Origin: an uncultured SAR86 cluster bacterium
GTDB taxonomy: Bacteria > Pseudomonadota > Gammaproteobacteria > Magnimaribacterales > D2472
NCBI GenBank assembly: GCA_902631785.1
Contig: CACOZT010000001.1
Location: forward strand, 320,741 to 384,740
DNA: 64,000 nt
Direction: 5' to 3'
The position numbers and the translations under genes are program-made. This document shows positions 51,747 through 61,082 of this stretch, in pieces; position 1 is the stretch's first letter; each line of letters begins with the position of its first letter. The notes beneath the pieces were generated by a model that saw nothing but the letters and a program-made list of their open reading frames with translations, was not told the DNA's origin and searched no databases.

Positions 51747-53663
51747 ATGTCAAAGATTATAGGAATTGATTTGGGAACAACTAACAGTTGTGTTGCTGTA
51801 GTTGAAGGCCAACAACAAAAAGTTATTGAAAATGCTGAGGGCGCAAGAACAACGCCTTCTGTAATCGCATATACCGATAATGATGAAGTTTTAGTTGGAC
51901 TTCCTGCTAAAAGGCAAGCCGTAACTAATCCAGAAAATACTTTGTACGCAATCAAAAGACTCATAGGTAGGACATTTGATGACGAAGTTGTAAGTAAAGA
52001 TGCTGACATGGTTCCTTACAAGATTGTTAAAGCAGATAACGGAGATGCTTGGGTTGAGGCATCAAAAAAACAACTTGCCCCACCTCAGGTTGCAGCAGAA
52101 GTTCTCAAAAAGATGAAAAAAACTGCAGAAGATTATCTTGGGCATGAAGTAAAAGAAGCTGTAATAACTGTTCCTGCTTACTTTAATGATTCACAAAGAC
52201 AAGCAACAAAAGATGCAGGCAAAATTGCTGGCTTAGATGTAAAAAGAATTATTAACGAACCAACAGCTGCAGCACTTGCATACGGTCTTGATAAAGGAAA
52301 AGGAGATTCAACTGTTGCAGTATATGATCTAGGTGGAGGTACTTTTGATATTTCTATCATTGAAATTTCTGATGTAGATGGCGAACATCAGTTTGAGGTT
52401 TTATCGACTAATGGTGATACATTCTTAGGTGGCGAGGATTTTGATTTAAGATTAATTGATTATTTTGTCGATAAGTTTAAAGAGGAATCTGGTTTTGACT
52501 TAAAAAGTGATCCTCTCGCTCTTCAAAGATTAAAAGAGGCAGCTGAAAAAGCTAAAATAGAATTATCATCATCCGAACAAACAGAAGTTAATTTACCATA
52601 CATAACTGCTGATAGTTCTGGTCCAAAACATTTTGTTCATAAAATTACTAGAGCTAAATTAGAATCGCTTGTAGAAGATCTAGTTGATAAAAGTTTGGAA
52701 CCTCTCAAGCTAGCACTTAAGGACGCAAAAATTGCGAAGGGAGATATCAACGAGATTTTACTTGTTGGTGGTCAAACAAGAATGCCACTTGTTCAGAAGA
52801 AGGTCGCAGATTTTTTTGGAAAAGATCCTAGAAAAGATCTAAATCCTGATGAAGCTGTTGCTGTGGGTGCTGCAATTCAAGGATCTGTTTTATCAGGTGA
52901 CACCACTGATGTGTTACTTTTAGATGTTACTCCACTAACACTTGGTATAGAAACTTTGGGCGGTGTAGCTACACCATTAATTGAAAAGAATACAACAATT
53001 CCGACTCAAAAATCTCAGGTATTTTCAACAGCTGAAGATAATCAAACAGCTGTAACAGTACATGTTATTCAAGGAGAAAGAACACAAGCTGCTCAAAATA
53101 AATCTTTAGGTCAGTTTAATTTAACTGATATACCTGCTGCAGCAAGAGGTGTCCCGCAAATAGAAGTATCGTTTGACCTTGATGCTAATGGAATATTAAA
53201 TGTATCAGCAAAAGATAAGAATACTGGTAAAGAACAATCAATTGTTATCAAAGCATCCAGTGGTCTATCTGATGAAGATATAGAGAAAATGGTAAAAGAT
53301 GCTGAAGCAAACGCTGAAGATGATAAGAAGTTTGAAGAACTTGTAAAAACAAAAAACAATGCTGACATGCTAGTTCATGCAACAAGAAAAACAATCGAAG
53401 AATCTGAAGATAAGCTTGAAGATGATGAAAAGAATCAAGTTGAAGAAGCACTCAAAGGATTAGAAGAAGCTATTGCATCTGAGGAGATAGAAGCTATTGA
53501 ATCAGCAACAAAAAATTTAAACGATGTTTTAACGCCGCTTACTCAAAAACTATACAAACAGGAAAGCCCAGAAGAGCAGACTCAGACTGATGCTGGCGAA
53601 GATGAATCATCTGAAAATACTGTTGATGCTGAATTTGAGGAAGTCAAAGAAGAAGAAAAGTAA
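51747..53663 (+). CDS. dnaK: Chaperone DnaK (Hsp70)
   Basis: The 638-residue Hsp70. The ATPase domain carries [13 protein letters not shown], the phosphate motif [12 protein letters not shown] and [11 protein letters not shown]. The linker [19 protein letters not shown] leads to the substrate domain, and the disordered tail ends EEVKEEEK. Length equals E. coli DnaK. An AGAGGAACG ribosome site precedes the ATG. Confidence 0.99.
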   Translation: MSKIIGIDLGTTNSCVAVVEGQQQKVIENAEGARTTPSVIAYTDNDEVLVGLPAKRQAVTNPENTLYAIKRLIGRTFDDEVVSKDADMVPYKIVKADNGDAWVEASKKQLAPPQVAAEVLKKMKKTAEDYLGHEVKEAVITVPAYFNDSQRQATKDAGKIAGLDVKRIINEPTAAALAYGLDKGKGDSTVAVYDLGGGTFDISIIEISDVDGEHQFEVLSTNGDTFLGGEDFDLRLIDYFVDKFKEESGFDLKSDPLALQRLKEAAEKAKIELSSSEQTEVNLPYITADSSGPKHFVHKITRAKLESLVEDLVDKSLEPLKLALKDAKIAKGDINEILLVGGQTRMPLVQKKVADFFGKDPRKDLNPDEAVAVGAAIQGSVLSGDTTDVLLLDVTPLTLGIETLGGVATPLIEKNTTIPTQKSQVFSTAEDNQTAVTVHVIQGERTQAAQNKSLGQFNLTDIPAAARGVPQIEVSFDLDANGILNVSAKDKNTGKEQSIVIKASSGLSDEDIEKMVKDAEANAEDDKKFEELVKTKNNADMLVHATRKTIEESEDKLEDDEKNQVEEALKGLEEAIASEEIEAIESATKNLNDVLTPLTQKLYKQESPEEQTQTDAGEDESSENTVDAEFEEVKEEEK

Positions 53664-53672
53664 AGATTTATT

Positions 53673-54779
53673 ATGTCTAAGAGAGACTATTATGAAACTC
53701 TTGAAGTCTCTCGTGATGCTTCATCAAATGAGCTGAAAAAAGCCTTCAAAAAGAAGGCAATGAAATACCATCCAGATAGAAATCCAGATAATCCTGAGGC
53801 AGCAGAAAAGTTTAAAGAAGCTGCTGAAGCCTATGATGTCCTTTCAGACCCACAAAAAAAATCTGCATATGATCAATTCGGTCATTCTGGTGTTGAAGGT
53901 ATGGGAGGCGGAGGGCCTAATTTCAATGATATAAATATTAATGATATTTTTGGTGATATTTTTGGTGACGTTTTTGGAACCAGATCTCAGTCTAGAAGAC
54001 AAAGAAGAGGTTCAGACCTTCAATACAATCTTGATTTGAATCTAAAAGAAGCTGTATTGGGAATTCAAAAGAAAATAAAAATTCCATCACATACAGAGTG
54101 CTCAGATTGCTCTGGCTCTGGATCTGAAAAAGGATCTAGCCCAATCACTTGTTCAAATTGTGGAGGATCTGGACAGATCAGAATGCAACAAGGATTTTTT
54201 TCAGTTCAACAAACCTGCAACGTTTGTTCTGGCAATGGACAAGTTATTAAGAATCTTTGCAGGACATGCAGAGGTGCCGGAGCAACCAAAGATAATAAAA
54301 CTCTTTCAGTAAATATTCCTGCTGGAGTTGATAATGGAGATAAAGTGAGACTGTCTGGCGAAGGTGAATGGATGAAGGGAGGTCAGTCAGGAGATCTATA
54401 CGTCGCTATTAGAGTAAACAATGATCCAATTTTTGAGAGAGATGGAAGGCATTTATATATCGAGGCTCCTATACCTTTTGAAATTTCAGTAACCGGAGGC
54501 TCTATTAAGATACCAACATTAGAGAAATCGATATCATTAAAAATTCCTGCAAATACTCAAACTGGAAAAGTATTTAGAATAAAAGGAAAGGGAGCCTCTG
54601 TAGTAAGAGATAGAAGAAGAGGTGACATATTATGCAGAGTTGTTGTTGAGACACCATCAAATTTAAATAAAGAGCAAATCAAACTTTTGAACCAGTTAAG
54701 TGCTTCTTTAGATAAATCTAAAAACTATCCAGGTACGGATACCTTCCTAAAAGCAATTTCTAAAATTAAAAATGATTGA
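53673..54779 (+). CDS. dnaJ: Chaperone DnaJ (Hsp40, class A)
   Basis: The 368-residue co-chaperone stimulates DnaK ATPase. The J domain (1-70) has the HPD motif in KYHPDRNPDN. A Gly/Phe-rich linker includes three near-repeats of INDIFGDIFGD type. Four zinc-finger CxxCxGxG motifs follow (CSDCSGSG, CSNCGGSG, CNVCSGNG, CRTCRGAG). Its stop overlaps the dapB start by eight bases. Confidence 0.98.
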   Translation: MSKRDYYETLEVSRDASSNELKKAFKKKAMKYHPDRNPDNPEAAEKFKEAAEAYDVLSDPQKKSAYDQFGHSGVEGMGGGGPNFNDININDIFGDIFGDVFGTRSQSRRQRRGSDLQYNLDLNLKEAVLGIQKKIKIPSHTECSDCSGSGSEKGSSPITCSNCGGSGQIRMQQGFFSVQQTCNVCSGNGQVIKNLCRTCRGAGATKDNKTLSVNIPAGVDNGDKVRLSGEGEWMKGGQSGDLYVAIRVNNDPIFERDGRHLYIEAPIPFEISVTGGSIKIPTLEKSISLKIPANTQTGKVFRIKGKGASVVRDRRRGDILCRVVVETPSNLNKEQIKLLNQLSASLDKSKNYPGTDTFLKAISKIKND

Positions 54780-55422
54780 ATTGTATATAAATGGAATATC
54801 CGGAAGGATGGGCACAACTTTAATCAATTTAATTCAAAATAAACCGGAATTTCAAGTCACAGATAACCTAAGCTCAGCTGATGTTGTAATTGATTTTTCT
54901 CATCCTTCATCCACTCAAAAAATTCTTAATAATTGTTTGAAACATAATATTCCTATGGTCATTGGAACTACCGGTATTGAAAAAGAGATGTTAGATGAAA
55001 TTAGTAAAGCGTCAAAAATTCTACCTATTGTTCTTGCTGCAAATATGAGTATCGGCATTCATCAGTTAAAACAGTCTTTAAAAAAATTCATAAAAGGAAA
55101 TAATAAAAATTTGAATTGTTTAATTGAAGAGACACATCATTCAAAGAAGCTGGATAGACCATCTGGAACTGCTATTGAAATTGAAAATCTTATTAAAAAT
55201 GAGGATAAAAATAATTATATTAATTTAGCCAAAACAGTTTCTTACAGAGAGGATGATATTAGCGGAATTCATAAAATCACTTTCACAGAGGATGATGTTT
55301 CTTATATTTTTAAACACAGTGCGATTTCTAGAGATGTATTTGGAAATGGAGCAATTTATTGCGCAAGAAGAATTATTAAGCTTCAACCAGAATTGTATAG
55401 CTTTAAAAAAATTATTAATTGA
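54772..55422 (+). CDS. dapB: 4-hydroxy-tetrahydrodipicolinate reductase, compact form
   Basis: DapB reduces the DapA product with NAD(P)H on the lysine and diaminopimelate pathway. The Rossmann start GISGRMG (8-14), VIDFSHPSST, GTTG and the catalytic block ETHHSKKLDRPSGTA (His122/His123, Lys126) are intact. At 216 residues it is about 50 shorter than E. coli DapB (273): the loop after the first helix that carries the E-R cofactor-ribose contacts is missing (KPEFQVTDNLSSADVVID). It overlaps dnaJ, so it is part of the chaperone operon. Confidence 0.92.
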   Translation: MIELYINGISGRMGTTLINLIQNKPEFQVTDNLSSADVVIDFSHPSSTQKILNNCLKHNIPMVIGTTGIEKEMLDEISKASKILPIVLAANMSIGIHQLKQSLKKFIKGNNKNLNCLIEETHHSKKLDRPSGTAIEIENLIKNEDKNNYINLAKTVSYREDDISGIHKITFTEDDVSYIFKHSAISRDVFGNGAIYCARRIIKLQPELYSFKKIIN

Positions 55423-55430
55423 ATCAAAAC

Positions 55431-55459
55431 TTTAAAAACAAAGAATTTTTCTATAGAAT
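55431..55459 (+). promoter_or_regulatory. Candidate sigma70 promoter for rpsB-tsf
   Basis: TTTAAA (55431-55436) and TAGAAT (55454-55459) are 17 bases apart. The -35 is weak, but the -10 equals that of the rpsJ promoter. Initiation near 55466 would give a leader of about 93 bases before the rpsB start, long enough to hold the pseudoknot described at 55492-55551. Confidence 0.5.
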
Positions 55460-55469
55460 ACACAAACTT

Positions 55470-55558
55470 TAACCACGAAGATTCTTGTTTTGTAAAGTGG
55501 GGTGCTTATAAAGTTTGCTTTACTAAGAGTCGGAGAATAACCCCAAAGGAGATATAAA
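55470..55558 (+). promoter_or_regulatory. rpsB leader with candidate pseudoknot at the ribosome site
   Basis: GTAAAG (55492-55497) pairs perfectly with CTTTAC (55518-55523). The adjoining TGGGGT (55498-55503), inside that loop, pairs perfectly with ACCCCA (55540-55545), outside it. This is an H-type pseudoknot of two 6-bp stems that can stack. The second stem ends on the first base of the AAAGGAG ribosome site (55545-55551). Gammaproteobacterial rpsB mRNAs are known to be autoregulated by S2 through a conserved leader, so this is probably its counterpart. The pairing is seen in the sequence; the control is inferred. Confidence 0.65.
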
Positions 55559-56461
55559 TTGAGTATAGTATCAATTAAAGACCTGCTTCAGGCAGGAGTT
55601 CATTTCGGTCATCAACAAAGATTCTGGAATCCTAAAATGGATGAGTTTATCTTTGATACCAGAAAACAAATTAGCATTATTAACCTTGAGATTACTCAAG
55701 AACATTTAAGTGCTGCTGCATCAAAAGTAGAGGATATATGTTCTAAGGGAAACAAAATTCTATTTGTTGGTACAAAAAGATCTGCAAGCAAGACGATTAA
55801 GGAAGAGGCATCTCAAATCGGATTGCCATATGTTGATAAAAGATGGCTAGGTGGAACTCTTACTAATTGGAAAACAATAAGAGGTTCCATAAGAAGACTA
55901 ATAGACATTGAAGAAATGATTTCTTCTGGAAGGATTGAAAAATTAATCAAAAAAGAAGCAGTTGAAATTCAAAAAGAATATACAAAATTAAAAGCAAGCG
56001 TTGGCGGAATTAAAGACATGAAAGGTTTGCCTGATGCTATTTTTGTTGTTGATGTAAAGTATGAAAAAATTGCAGTGCTTGAGGCTAAGAAAATGGGTAT
56101 TCCAGTTATTGGAATAGTTGATACAAATTCTGATCCGGATGGTATTGATACAATTATTCCAGCAAACGATGATGCAATAAGGTCAATCAGGCTAATTACA
56201 AAAGTTATCGCTGATGCCTGCGCTAGGGGAATAGAGTCTTCAAAAGGATTTGCACCAAAATCTGATGCACCTGTTATACAAAAAGTTAAAAAAGATGATT
56301 CAAAAGGGTCAGATGAGGATAATCCTGAATTAGTTGAGGATGCTCCAAAGGCTGATGATTCATCTGAAAAAGAAGCAGAAGTTGATAAGGAATCAACAGA
56401 GGCTGATCAGGAAGTTTCTGACGATACTTCACCTGAAGATTCCAATGAAGAGGATAAATAA
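55559..56461 (+). CDS. rpsB: 30S ribosomal protein S2 with acidic C-terminal tail
   Basis: The 300-residue S2 joins last to the 30S subunit and helps bind S1. The core matches the family: LLQAGVHFGHQQRFWNPKM, WLGGTLTNWKT and PDAIFVVDVKYE. The core ends near residue 235. A tail of about 65 residues follows, with about 25 Asp/Glu; E. coli S2 (241 residues) lacks it. The start is TTG at 55559 after AAAGGAG, the only start fitting MSIVSIKDLL. Confidence 0.97.
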   Translation: MSIVSIKDLLQAGVHFGHQQRFWNPKMDEFIFDTRKQISIINLEITQEHLSAAASKVEDICSKGNKILFVGTKRSASKTIKEEASQIGLPYVDKRWLGGTLTNWKTIRGSIRRLIDIEEMISSGRIEKLIKKEAVEIQKEYTKLKASVGGIKDMKGLPDAIFVVDVKYEKIAVLEAKKMGIPVIGIVDTNSDPDGIDTIIPANDDAIRSIRLITKVIADACARGIESSKGFAPKSDAPVIQKVKKDDSKGSDEDNPELVEDAPKADDSSEKEAEVDKESTEADQEVSDDTSPEDSNEEDK

Positions 56462-56463
56462 AA

Positions 56464-57321
56464 GTGGAAATAAAAGCATCACAAGTAAAAGAGTTAAGAG
56501 ATATGACTGGTGTAGCGATGATGGACTGCAAAAAAGCACTTGTTGAATGTGAGGGTGACATAGAGAAAGCTCTAGATCTTTTAAGGTCAAATAGCGCGCT
56601 CAAAGCTGAAAAAAAATCCTCAAGAGTTGCGGCAGATGGAATTCTTGTTGCATCTGTGAATGAGGACTATGCAACTTTGGTAGAGTTAAATTCTGAAACA
56701 GATTTCGCAGCAAAAGATGCAAACTTTTTGTCATTTGGTGAAAAAGTAAAAGAATATGTTTCAAAAAATAAAATTTTTGATACATCAACTCTTGTAGAAT
56801 CTTCGTTAGAAGAGGACAGAAAAACATTAGTTCAAACCATTGGTGAAAATATTCAAATTAGAAGGGTTGTGACACTTGAATATGATTCCAGTATGGATAT
56901 TGGAGTTTATATACACTCAGACACAAAGCTTGGTTCGTTGGTAGTTGTTAAAGACGGTAGCAATGACATAGCAAAAGATATTGCAATGCATGTATCAGCC
57001 TTTAACCCTTTATGTTTATCTCAAGATGACATAGATCAAGATGTTCTCGAAAGAGAAAAAGCAATATATCAAAATCAAGCTCAGGATTCTGGTAAGCCAC
57101 AGGAAATCATGGACAAGATGGTTGAAGGAAAGATAAAACGATTCTTATCAGAAGTCTCATTAATTTCTCAAAATTTTGTTAAGGATCCTGACATTACAGT
57201 TCAAGAGTATCTAGAAAAAGATGGTGCAACCATTGTTTCTTTCGCTAGACTTAAAGTTGGTGAGGGAATTGAGGTTGAGACAAAAGATTTCGCTGAAGAG
57301 GTTGCAGAACAGTTAAAATAA
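56464..57321 (+). CDS. tsf: Elongation factor Ts
   Basis: The 285-residue EF-Ts exchanges GDP for GTP on EF-Tu. The UBA-like N-terminus VKELRDMTGVAMMDCKKAL and the contact block ETDFAAKDANF are present. The start is GTG at 56464, two bases after rpsB; no strong ribosome site precedes it, suggesting coupling to rpsB translation. Length resembles the E. coli protein (283). Confidence 0.98.
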   Translation: MEIKASQVKELRDMTGVAMMDCKKALVECEGDIEKALDLLRSNSALKAEKKSSRVAADGILVASVNEDYATLVELNSETDFAAKDANFLSFGEKVKEYVSKNKIFDTSTLVESSLEEDRKTLVQTIGENIQIRRVVTLEYDSSMDIGVYIHSDTKLGSLVVVKDGSNDIAKDIAMHVSAFNPLCLSQDDIDQDVLEREKAIYQNQAQDSGKPQEIMDKMVEGKIKRFLSEVSLISQNFVKDPDITVQEYLEKDGATIVSFARLKVGEGIEVETKDFAEEVAEQLK

Positions 57322-57324
57322 AAT

Positions 57325-58038
57325 ATGTCAAAGTTAGAGCATAAAAGAATTCTTCTTAAATTTAGTGGAGAGTCCGTTGCTGGAAATGATAAACAAGGCA
57401 TTGATCCAAAGATATTAGACAATATGGCAAGTTCAGTTAAGTCTTGCAAAGAAATGGATGCAGAAATTGGTATTGTTATAGGTGGTGGAAATCTTTTCAG
57501 AGGAGAAAAATTAAATAAAGCTGGAATGGATAGGGTTGCTGGTGATCACATGGGAATGTTAGCAACTGTTATGAATGGTATCGCACTAAGAGATTCACTG
57601 GAAAGGGCTGGAATTAAAACAAGAGTTATGTCTGCGATATCTATGTCTGGTATTGTTGAACATTACGATAGAAGATTAGCCATTCAATTATTAAGTGACG
57701 GATACGTTGTAATTTTTACTGCCGGAACAGGAAATCCATTTTTTACAACAGATACAGCTGGATGCTTAAGAGCAATAGAAACTCAGGCTGACCTTATGTT
57801 GAAGGCAACAAGAGTTGATGGAGTTTATGATTCTGACCCCGAAATAAATAAAGATGCAAAATTTTTTGATTCTCTATCATTTGATGACGCTATATCAAAA
57901 AATTTAAAAGTTATGGATGCTACCGCACTTACTTTAGCAAGAGACCATGGACTGCCTATAAATGTTTTTAACGTGAATAATCACAGTGCATTAAAAGACA
58001 TAATTTGTGGTAAAAAAATAGGTACACTTATATCTTAA
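57325..58038 (+). CDS. pyrH: UMP kinase
   Basis: The 237-residue hexameric kinase makes UDP from UMP for RNA and cell-envelope precursors. It is of the amino-acid-kinase fold: LKFSGESVAGNDKQGID, VIGGGNLFRG and TAGTGNPFFTTDTA are all present. It starts three bases after tsf in the usual tsf-pyrH-frr order. Confidence 0.98.
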   Translation: MSKLEHKRILLKFSGESVAGNDKQGIDPKILDNMASSVKSCKEMDAEIGIVIGGGNLFRGEKLNKAGMDRVAGDHMGMLATVMNGIALRDSLERAGIKTRVMSAISMSGIVEHYDRRLAIQLLSDGYVVIFTAGTGNPFFTTDTAGCLRAIETQADLMLKATRVDGVYDSDPEINKDAKFFDSLSFDDAISKNLKVMDATALTLARDHGLPINVFNVNNHSALKDIICGKKIGTLIS

Positions 58039-58039
58039 T

Positions 58040-58594
58040 ATGGAAAATTTATTAAATGATGTATCGCAAAGAATGGATAAATCATTATCCGCTCTTAGAA
58101 GTGCATTTAACAAAATAAGAACTGGAAGAGCGAATCCAGCAATACTTGATGACGTTAACGTTGATTACTATGGGAGCATGACTCCGATTAATCAAACATC
58201 CAATATAAGCATTGAAGAAGGCAGATCTATTGTTATATCACCATGGGATAAAAATTTAATACCTGAAATAGAGAAAGCAATTTTAAACTCTGACCTTGGT
58301 CTTAACCCAAGTACAAGTGGTGATCTAATAAGAGTGACTATGCCTGCATTAACAGAAGAAACAAGACAGGATTACATCAAACAAGCAAGAGCAGAGGCTG
58401 AAAATTCAAGAGTTTCGATTAGAAATATTAGAAGAGATGCTAATCAGGCAGCAAAAGAAAAACAACAATCATCTGAAATTTCAGAAGACGAGTTGAGAAG
58501 AATAGAAGATTTAATTCAAAAAGAAACTGACAAATTCATTTCAATTGTTGATTCAGATTTAAAAAATAAAGAATCAGATCTACTCGAAATTTAG
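58040..58594 (+). CDS. frr: Ribosome recycling factor
   Basis: The 184-residue RRF splits post-termination ribosomes with EF-G. The tRNA-shaped fold is indicated by MDKSLSALRSAFNKIRTGRANP and, in the helical domain, the block ending VSIRNIRRDANQ. It lies one base after pyrH. Length is close to the usual 185. Confidence 0.98.
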   Translation: MENLLNDVSQRMDKSLSALRSAFNKIRTGRANPAILDDVNVDYYGSMTPINQTSNISIEEGRSIVISPWDKNLIPEIEKAILNSDLGLNPSTSGDLIRVTMPALTEETRQDYIKQARAEAENSRVSIRNIRRDANQAAKEKQQSSEISEDELRRIEDLIQKETDKFISIVDSDLKNKESDLLEI

Positions 58595-58603
58595 CGGCCT
58601 AAT

Positions 58604-59323
58604 ATGGCTAATTCTAGCAAAACAAAAACGCCAAAACATGTCGGTATAATTATGGACGGCAATGGAAGATGGGCTATCAAAAACTCATTAAAAATCAGTG
58701 AAGGCCATAAGAAAGGAGTGAGCGTTGTAAAAGACATAGTTGAGGAATCAGTCAAGCAAGACCTATCATCTTTAACAATATATGCTTTTAGCACTGAAAA
58801 CTGGAAAAGACCTAAAACTGAGGTTACCGCTATTAAAAAATTAGTTATTGATGCAATCAACGATCAAGTTCCTGAATTAAAAGAACAGAGAGTTAGGCTA
58901 AAGTTTTTTGGACATACTGATGACTTTGGTAAAAAAGTTATTGATAAAATAGCTTATGCAGAAGAAGAAACACGCATAAAAAAAAGCAAGCTAGACTTGA
59001 ATGTTGCCCTTGGATATGGAGGTAAGCAAGATATCGTTGATATAACTAGAAAAATAACATCAAGTGTTATGGCTAAACAAATTAAATTAGAAGATATTAA
59101 TGAAAAAGTGTTACATGATGCATCATCCGTTCCTGTTGAAGACATAGACCTATTAATAAGAACTGGTGGTGATAAGAGAGTAAGCAACTTTCTTCTTTAC
59201 CAAATTGCATATGCTGAAATAATGTTCATTGAGAAATATTGGCCTGATTTTAATAGAAAAGACTTTTTAAAATGCATTGATAATTTTAAAAATATTAAAA
59301 GAAGATTTGGTAAAAGAAAATGA
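58604..59323 (+). CDS. uppS: Undecaprenyl diphosphate synthase
   Basis: The 239-residue cis-prenyltransferase makes the C55 carrier lipid for peptidoglycan and O-antigen. The catalytic Asp18 is in GIIMDGNGRWA; YAFSTENWKRP and DLLIRTGGDKRVSNFLLYQIAY complete the signature. Its stop overlaps cdsA by four bases. Confidence 0.98.
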   Translation: MANSSKTKTPKHVGIIMDGNGRWAIKNSLKISEGHKKGVSVVKDIVEESVKQDLSSLTIYAFSTENWKRPKTEVTAIKKLVIDAINDQVPELKEQRVRLKFFGHTDDFGKKVIDKIAYAEEETRIKKSKLDLNVALGYGGKQDIVDITRKITSSVMAKQIKLEDINEKVLHDASSVPVEDIDLLIRTGGDKRVSNFLLYQIAYAEIMFIEKYWPDFNRKDFLKCIDNFKNIKRRFGKRK

Positions 59324-59925
59324 ATACTATGCTTACAAGACTTGCTACATCCTTCTTATTAGTACTTATTATATTTTTAATCATTTATTTAGAAAATATC
59401 TGGATTTTTTCATTAGCAATTTCCTTTGTTTGTCTTTTAGGAATATTTGAATGGGTAACAAATAAATTTGAAAATCTTTTATTGGGATTGTTTATTATTT
59501 TTGGTTTCGGTTCGTCTTCAATCCTTTATGTTTTGTTAAATGAAAATCTTTATCTTTTATATGGATTAATTATCATGAATACAGCAATTTTTGATACATT
59601 TGCTTATGTCATTGGATCTAAGTTTGGAGCTAATTTTATAGTAAAAAAGATTAGTCCTAATAAGACTCTTGAAGGTTTGGTTGGAGGTATGATTGGATCA
59701 ATAATTTTTGGATTAATGGCAGGCCATATATTTGAAATTAATTTTCTAGCACTTATTTTTATGTTGGGAGGATTTTTGGCATTCATTGGAGATTTATTAA
59801 TAAGCTTTTTCAAAAGACAGTCAGGAGTAAAAGACACAGGTTCAATTCTTCCTGGCCATGGAGGAATTTTAGATAGAGTAGATTCTCATCTTATTACAAC
59901 TCCAATATTAATTTTATTATTATGA
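59320..59925 (+). CDS. cdsA: Phosphatidate cytidylyltransferase, compact form
   Basis: The CDP-diacylglycerol synthase of phospholipid synthesis. The signature block GDLLISFFKRQSGVKDTGS followed by PGHGGILDRVDS is intact near the C-terminus, and SPNKTLEGLVGG precedes it. With 201 residues and about six hydrophobic segments it is much shorter than E. coli CdsA (285), mainly through a reduced N-terminal membrane region. It overlaps uppS and dxr (ATGA type). Confidence 0.94.
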   Translation: MNTMLTRLATSFLLVLIIFLIIYLENIWIFSLAISFVCLLGIFEWVTNKFENLLLGLFIIFGFGSSSILYVLLNENLYLLYGLIIMNTAIFDTFAYVIGSKFGANFIVKKISPNKTLEGLVGGMIGSIIFGLMAGHIFEINFLALIFMLGGFLAFIGDLLISFFKRQSGVKDTGSILPGHGGILDRVDSHLITTPILILLL

Positions 59926-61070
59926 TGAATATTCTCTTATTAGGAGCTACAGGAAGCATTGGAGAAAGTGTTCTCAATGTCATTTCTCAAAATAAAGAAT
60001 CATTAAATTTACTTGGCATATCATTCAACAAAAATGTTTTACGATATCAAGAAATATTGAAAGAATATTCACCTGACTACGTTTATGTTGATGATCATGA
60101 TTCATTTAAAAGTCTTTGTAATAAAGATAAAGGAAGATATTTAAATGGTGATGAGGAACTTGAGAGACTTATTAATAAAGATGATTTCGATATTATTGTA
60201 TGTGCTACATCTGGATTTGCAGGCTTAAAATCTGCTTATATTGCATCCAAGACAGGAAAAAAGATTTTATTAGCAAATAAAGAAAGTATTGTTGCAGGCG
60301 GAGATTTAATTTTACCTCTAGCAAAAGAGAATAATACTGAAATTATCCCAATCGATAGTGAGCACAATGCAATTTTCCAATGTTTATCTGGTGAGAAGGG
60401 CACAGAAGATGTAAAAAACATTACGATCACAGCATCAGGCGGACCATTTATTAATACTCCTATTAAAGAATTAAAACATGTCACTATCGAAGAAGCTCTT
60501 AATCATCCAAATTGGAAAATGGGAAGCAAAGTTACAATCGATTCTGCTACTTTAGTTAATAAGTGTCTAGAATTAATTGAGGCAAAATATTTATTTAATT
60601 TAGATGAAAAATACTTTGATTTAGTAGTTCATCCACAAAGTGTGATTCATTCAATAGTTACATTTGTAGACGGATCAAGTATATGCCAGATGAGTGCTCC
60701 TGATATGAGGGTCCCTATAGCTCATGCGCTTTCGAATGAGAATAGATTATCAATAGATTTTAATAATTTAGACTTTAATAATTTAAATTTATTTTTTCAG
60801 AAGTTTCCTTCTGACAGAATGGAGATTCAAAATATAGCAAGAGAGGTATGTAATAAAGGTGGATTACTCGGCACTGTATTTAATGCTGCTAATGAAGTTG
60901 CTGTAGAAAGCTTTTTAAAAAAAGAAATAAGCTTTGATAAGATTTATGAAGTTATCTATCGAACTTTTGACAAAAATATATTGTCTAATAATGTATCGAT
61001 AGAAACCATAAATGAGGTTGATGCGCAAACACGCATTCATGCAAAGAAGGTGGTAAAATCGATTGCTTAG
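59922..61070 (+). CDS. dxr: 1-deoxy-D-xylulose 5-phosphate reductoisomerase
   Basis: The 382-residue DXR makes MEP from DXP, the committed step of isoprenoid synthesis, and feeds uppS and ispB in this window. The NADPH motif GATGSIGESVLNVI opens the protein; ANKESIVAGG, PIDSEHNAIFQCL and TASGGPF hold substrate and metal contacts, with NHPNWKMGSKVTIDSATLVNK after them. The first possible start (ATG 59922) overlaps cdsA; a second ATG follows immediately. Confidence 0.98.
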   Translation: MMNILLLGATGSIGESVLNVISQNKESLNLLGISFNKNVLRYQEILKEYSPDYVYVDDHDSFKSLCNKDKGRYLNGDEELERLINKDDFDIIVCATSGFAGLKSAYIASKTGKKILLANKESIVAGGDLILPLAKENNTEIIPIDSEHNAIFQCLSGEKGTEDVKNITITASGGPFINTPIKELKHVTIEEALNHPNWKMGSKVTIDSATLVNKCLELIEAKYLFNLDEKYFDLVVHPQSVIHSIVTFVDGSSICQMSAPDMRVPIAHALSNENRLSIDFNNLDFNNLNLFFQKFPSDRMEIQNIAREVCNKGGLLGTVFNAANEVAVESFLKKEISFDKIYEVIYRTFDKNILSNNVSIETINEVDAQTRIHAKKVVKSIA

Positions 61071-61082
61071 AATAAATCACAT

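Noticed and set aside
53900-53985. Repeat-like INDIFGDIFGD tract in dnaJ as a mobile or tandem repeat
   Set aside because: It is the normal Gly/Phe-rich linker of DnaJ, in frame and of usual length.
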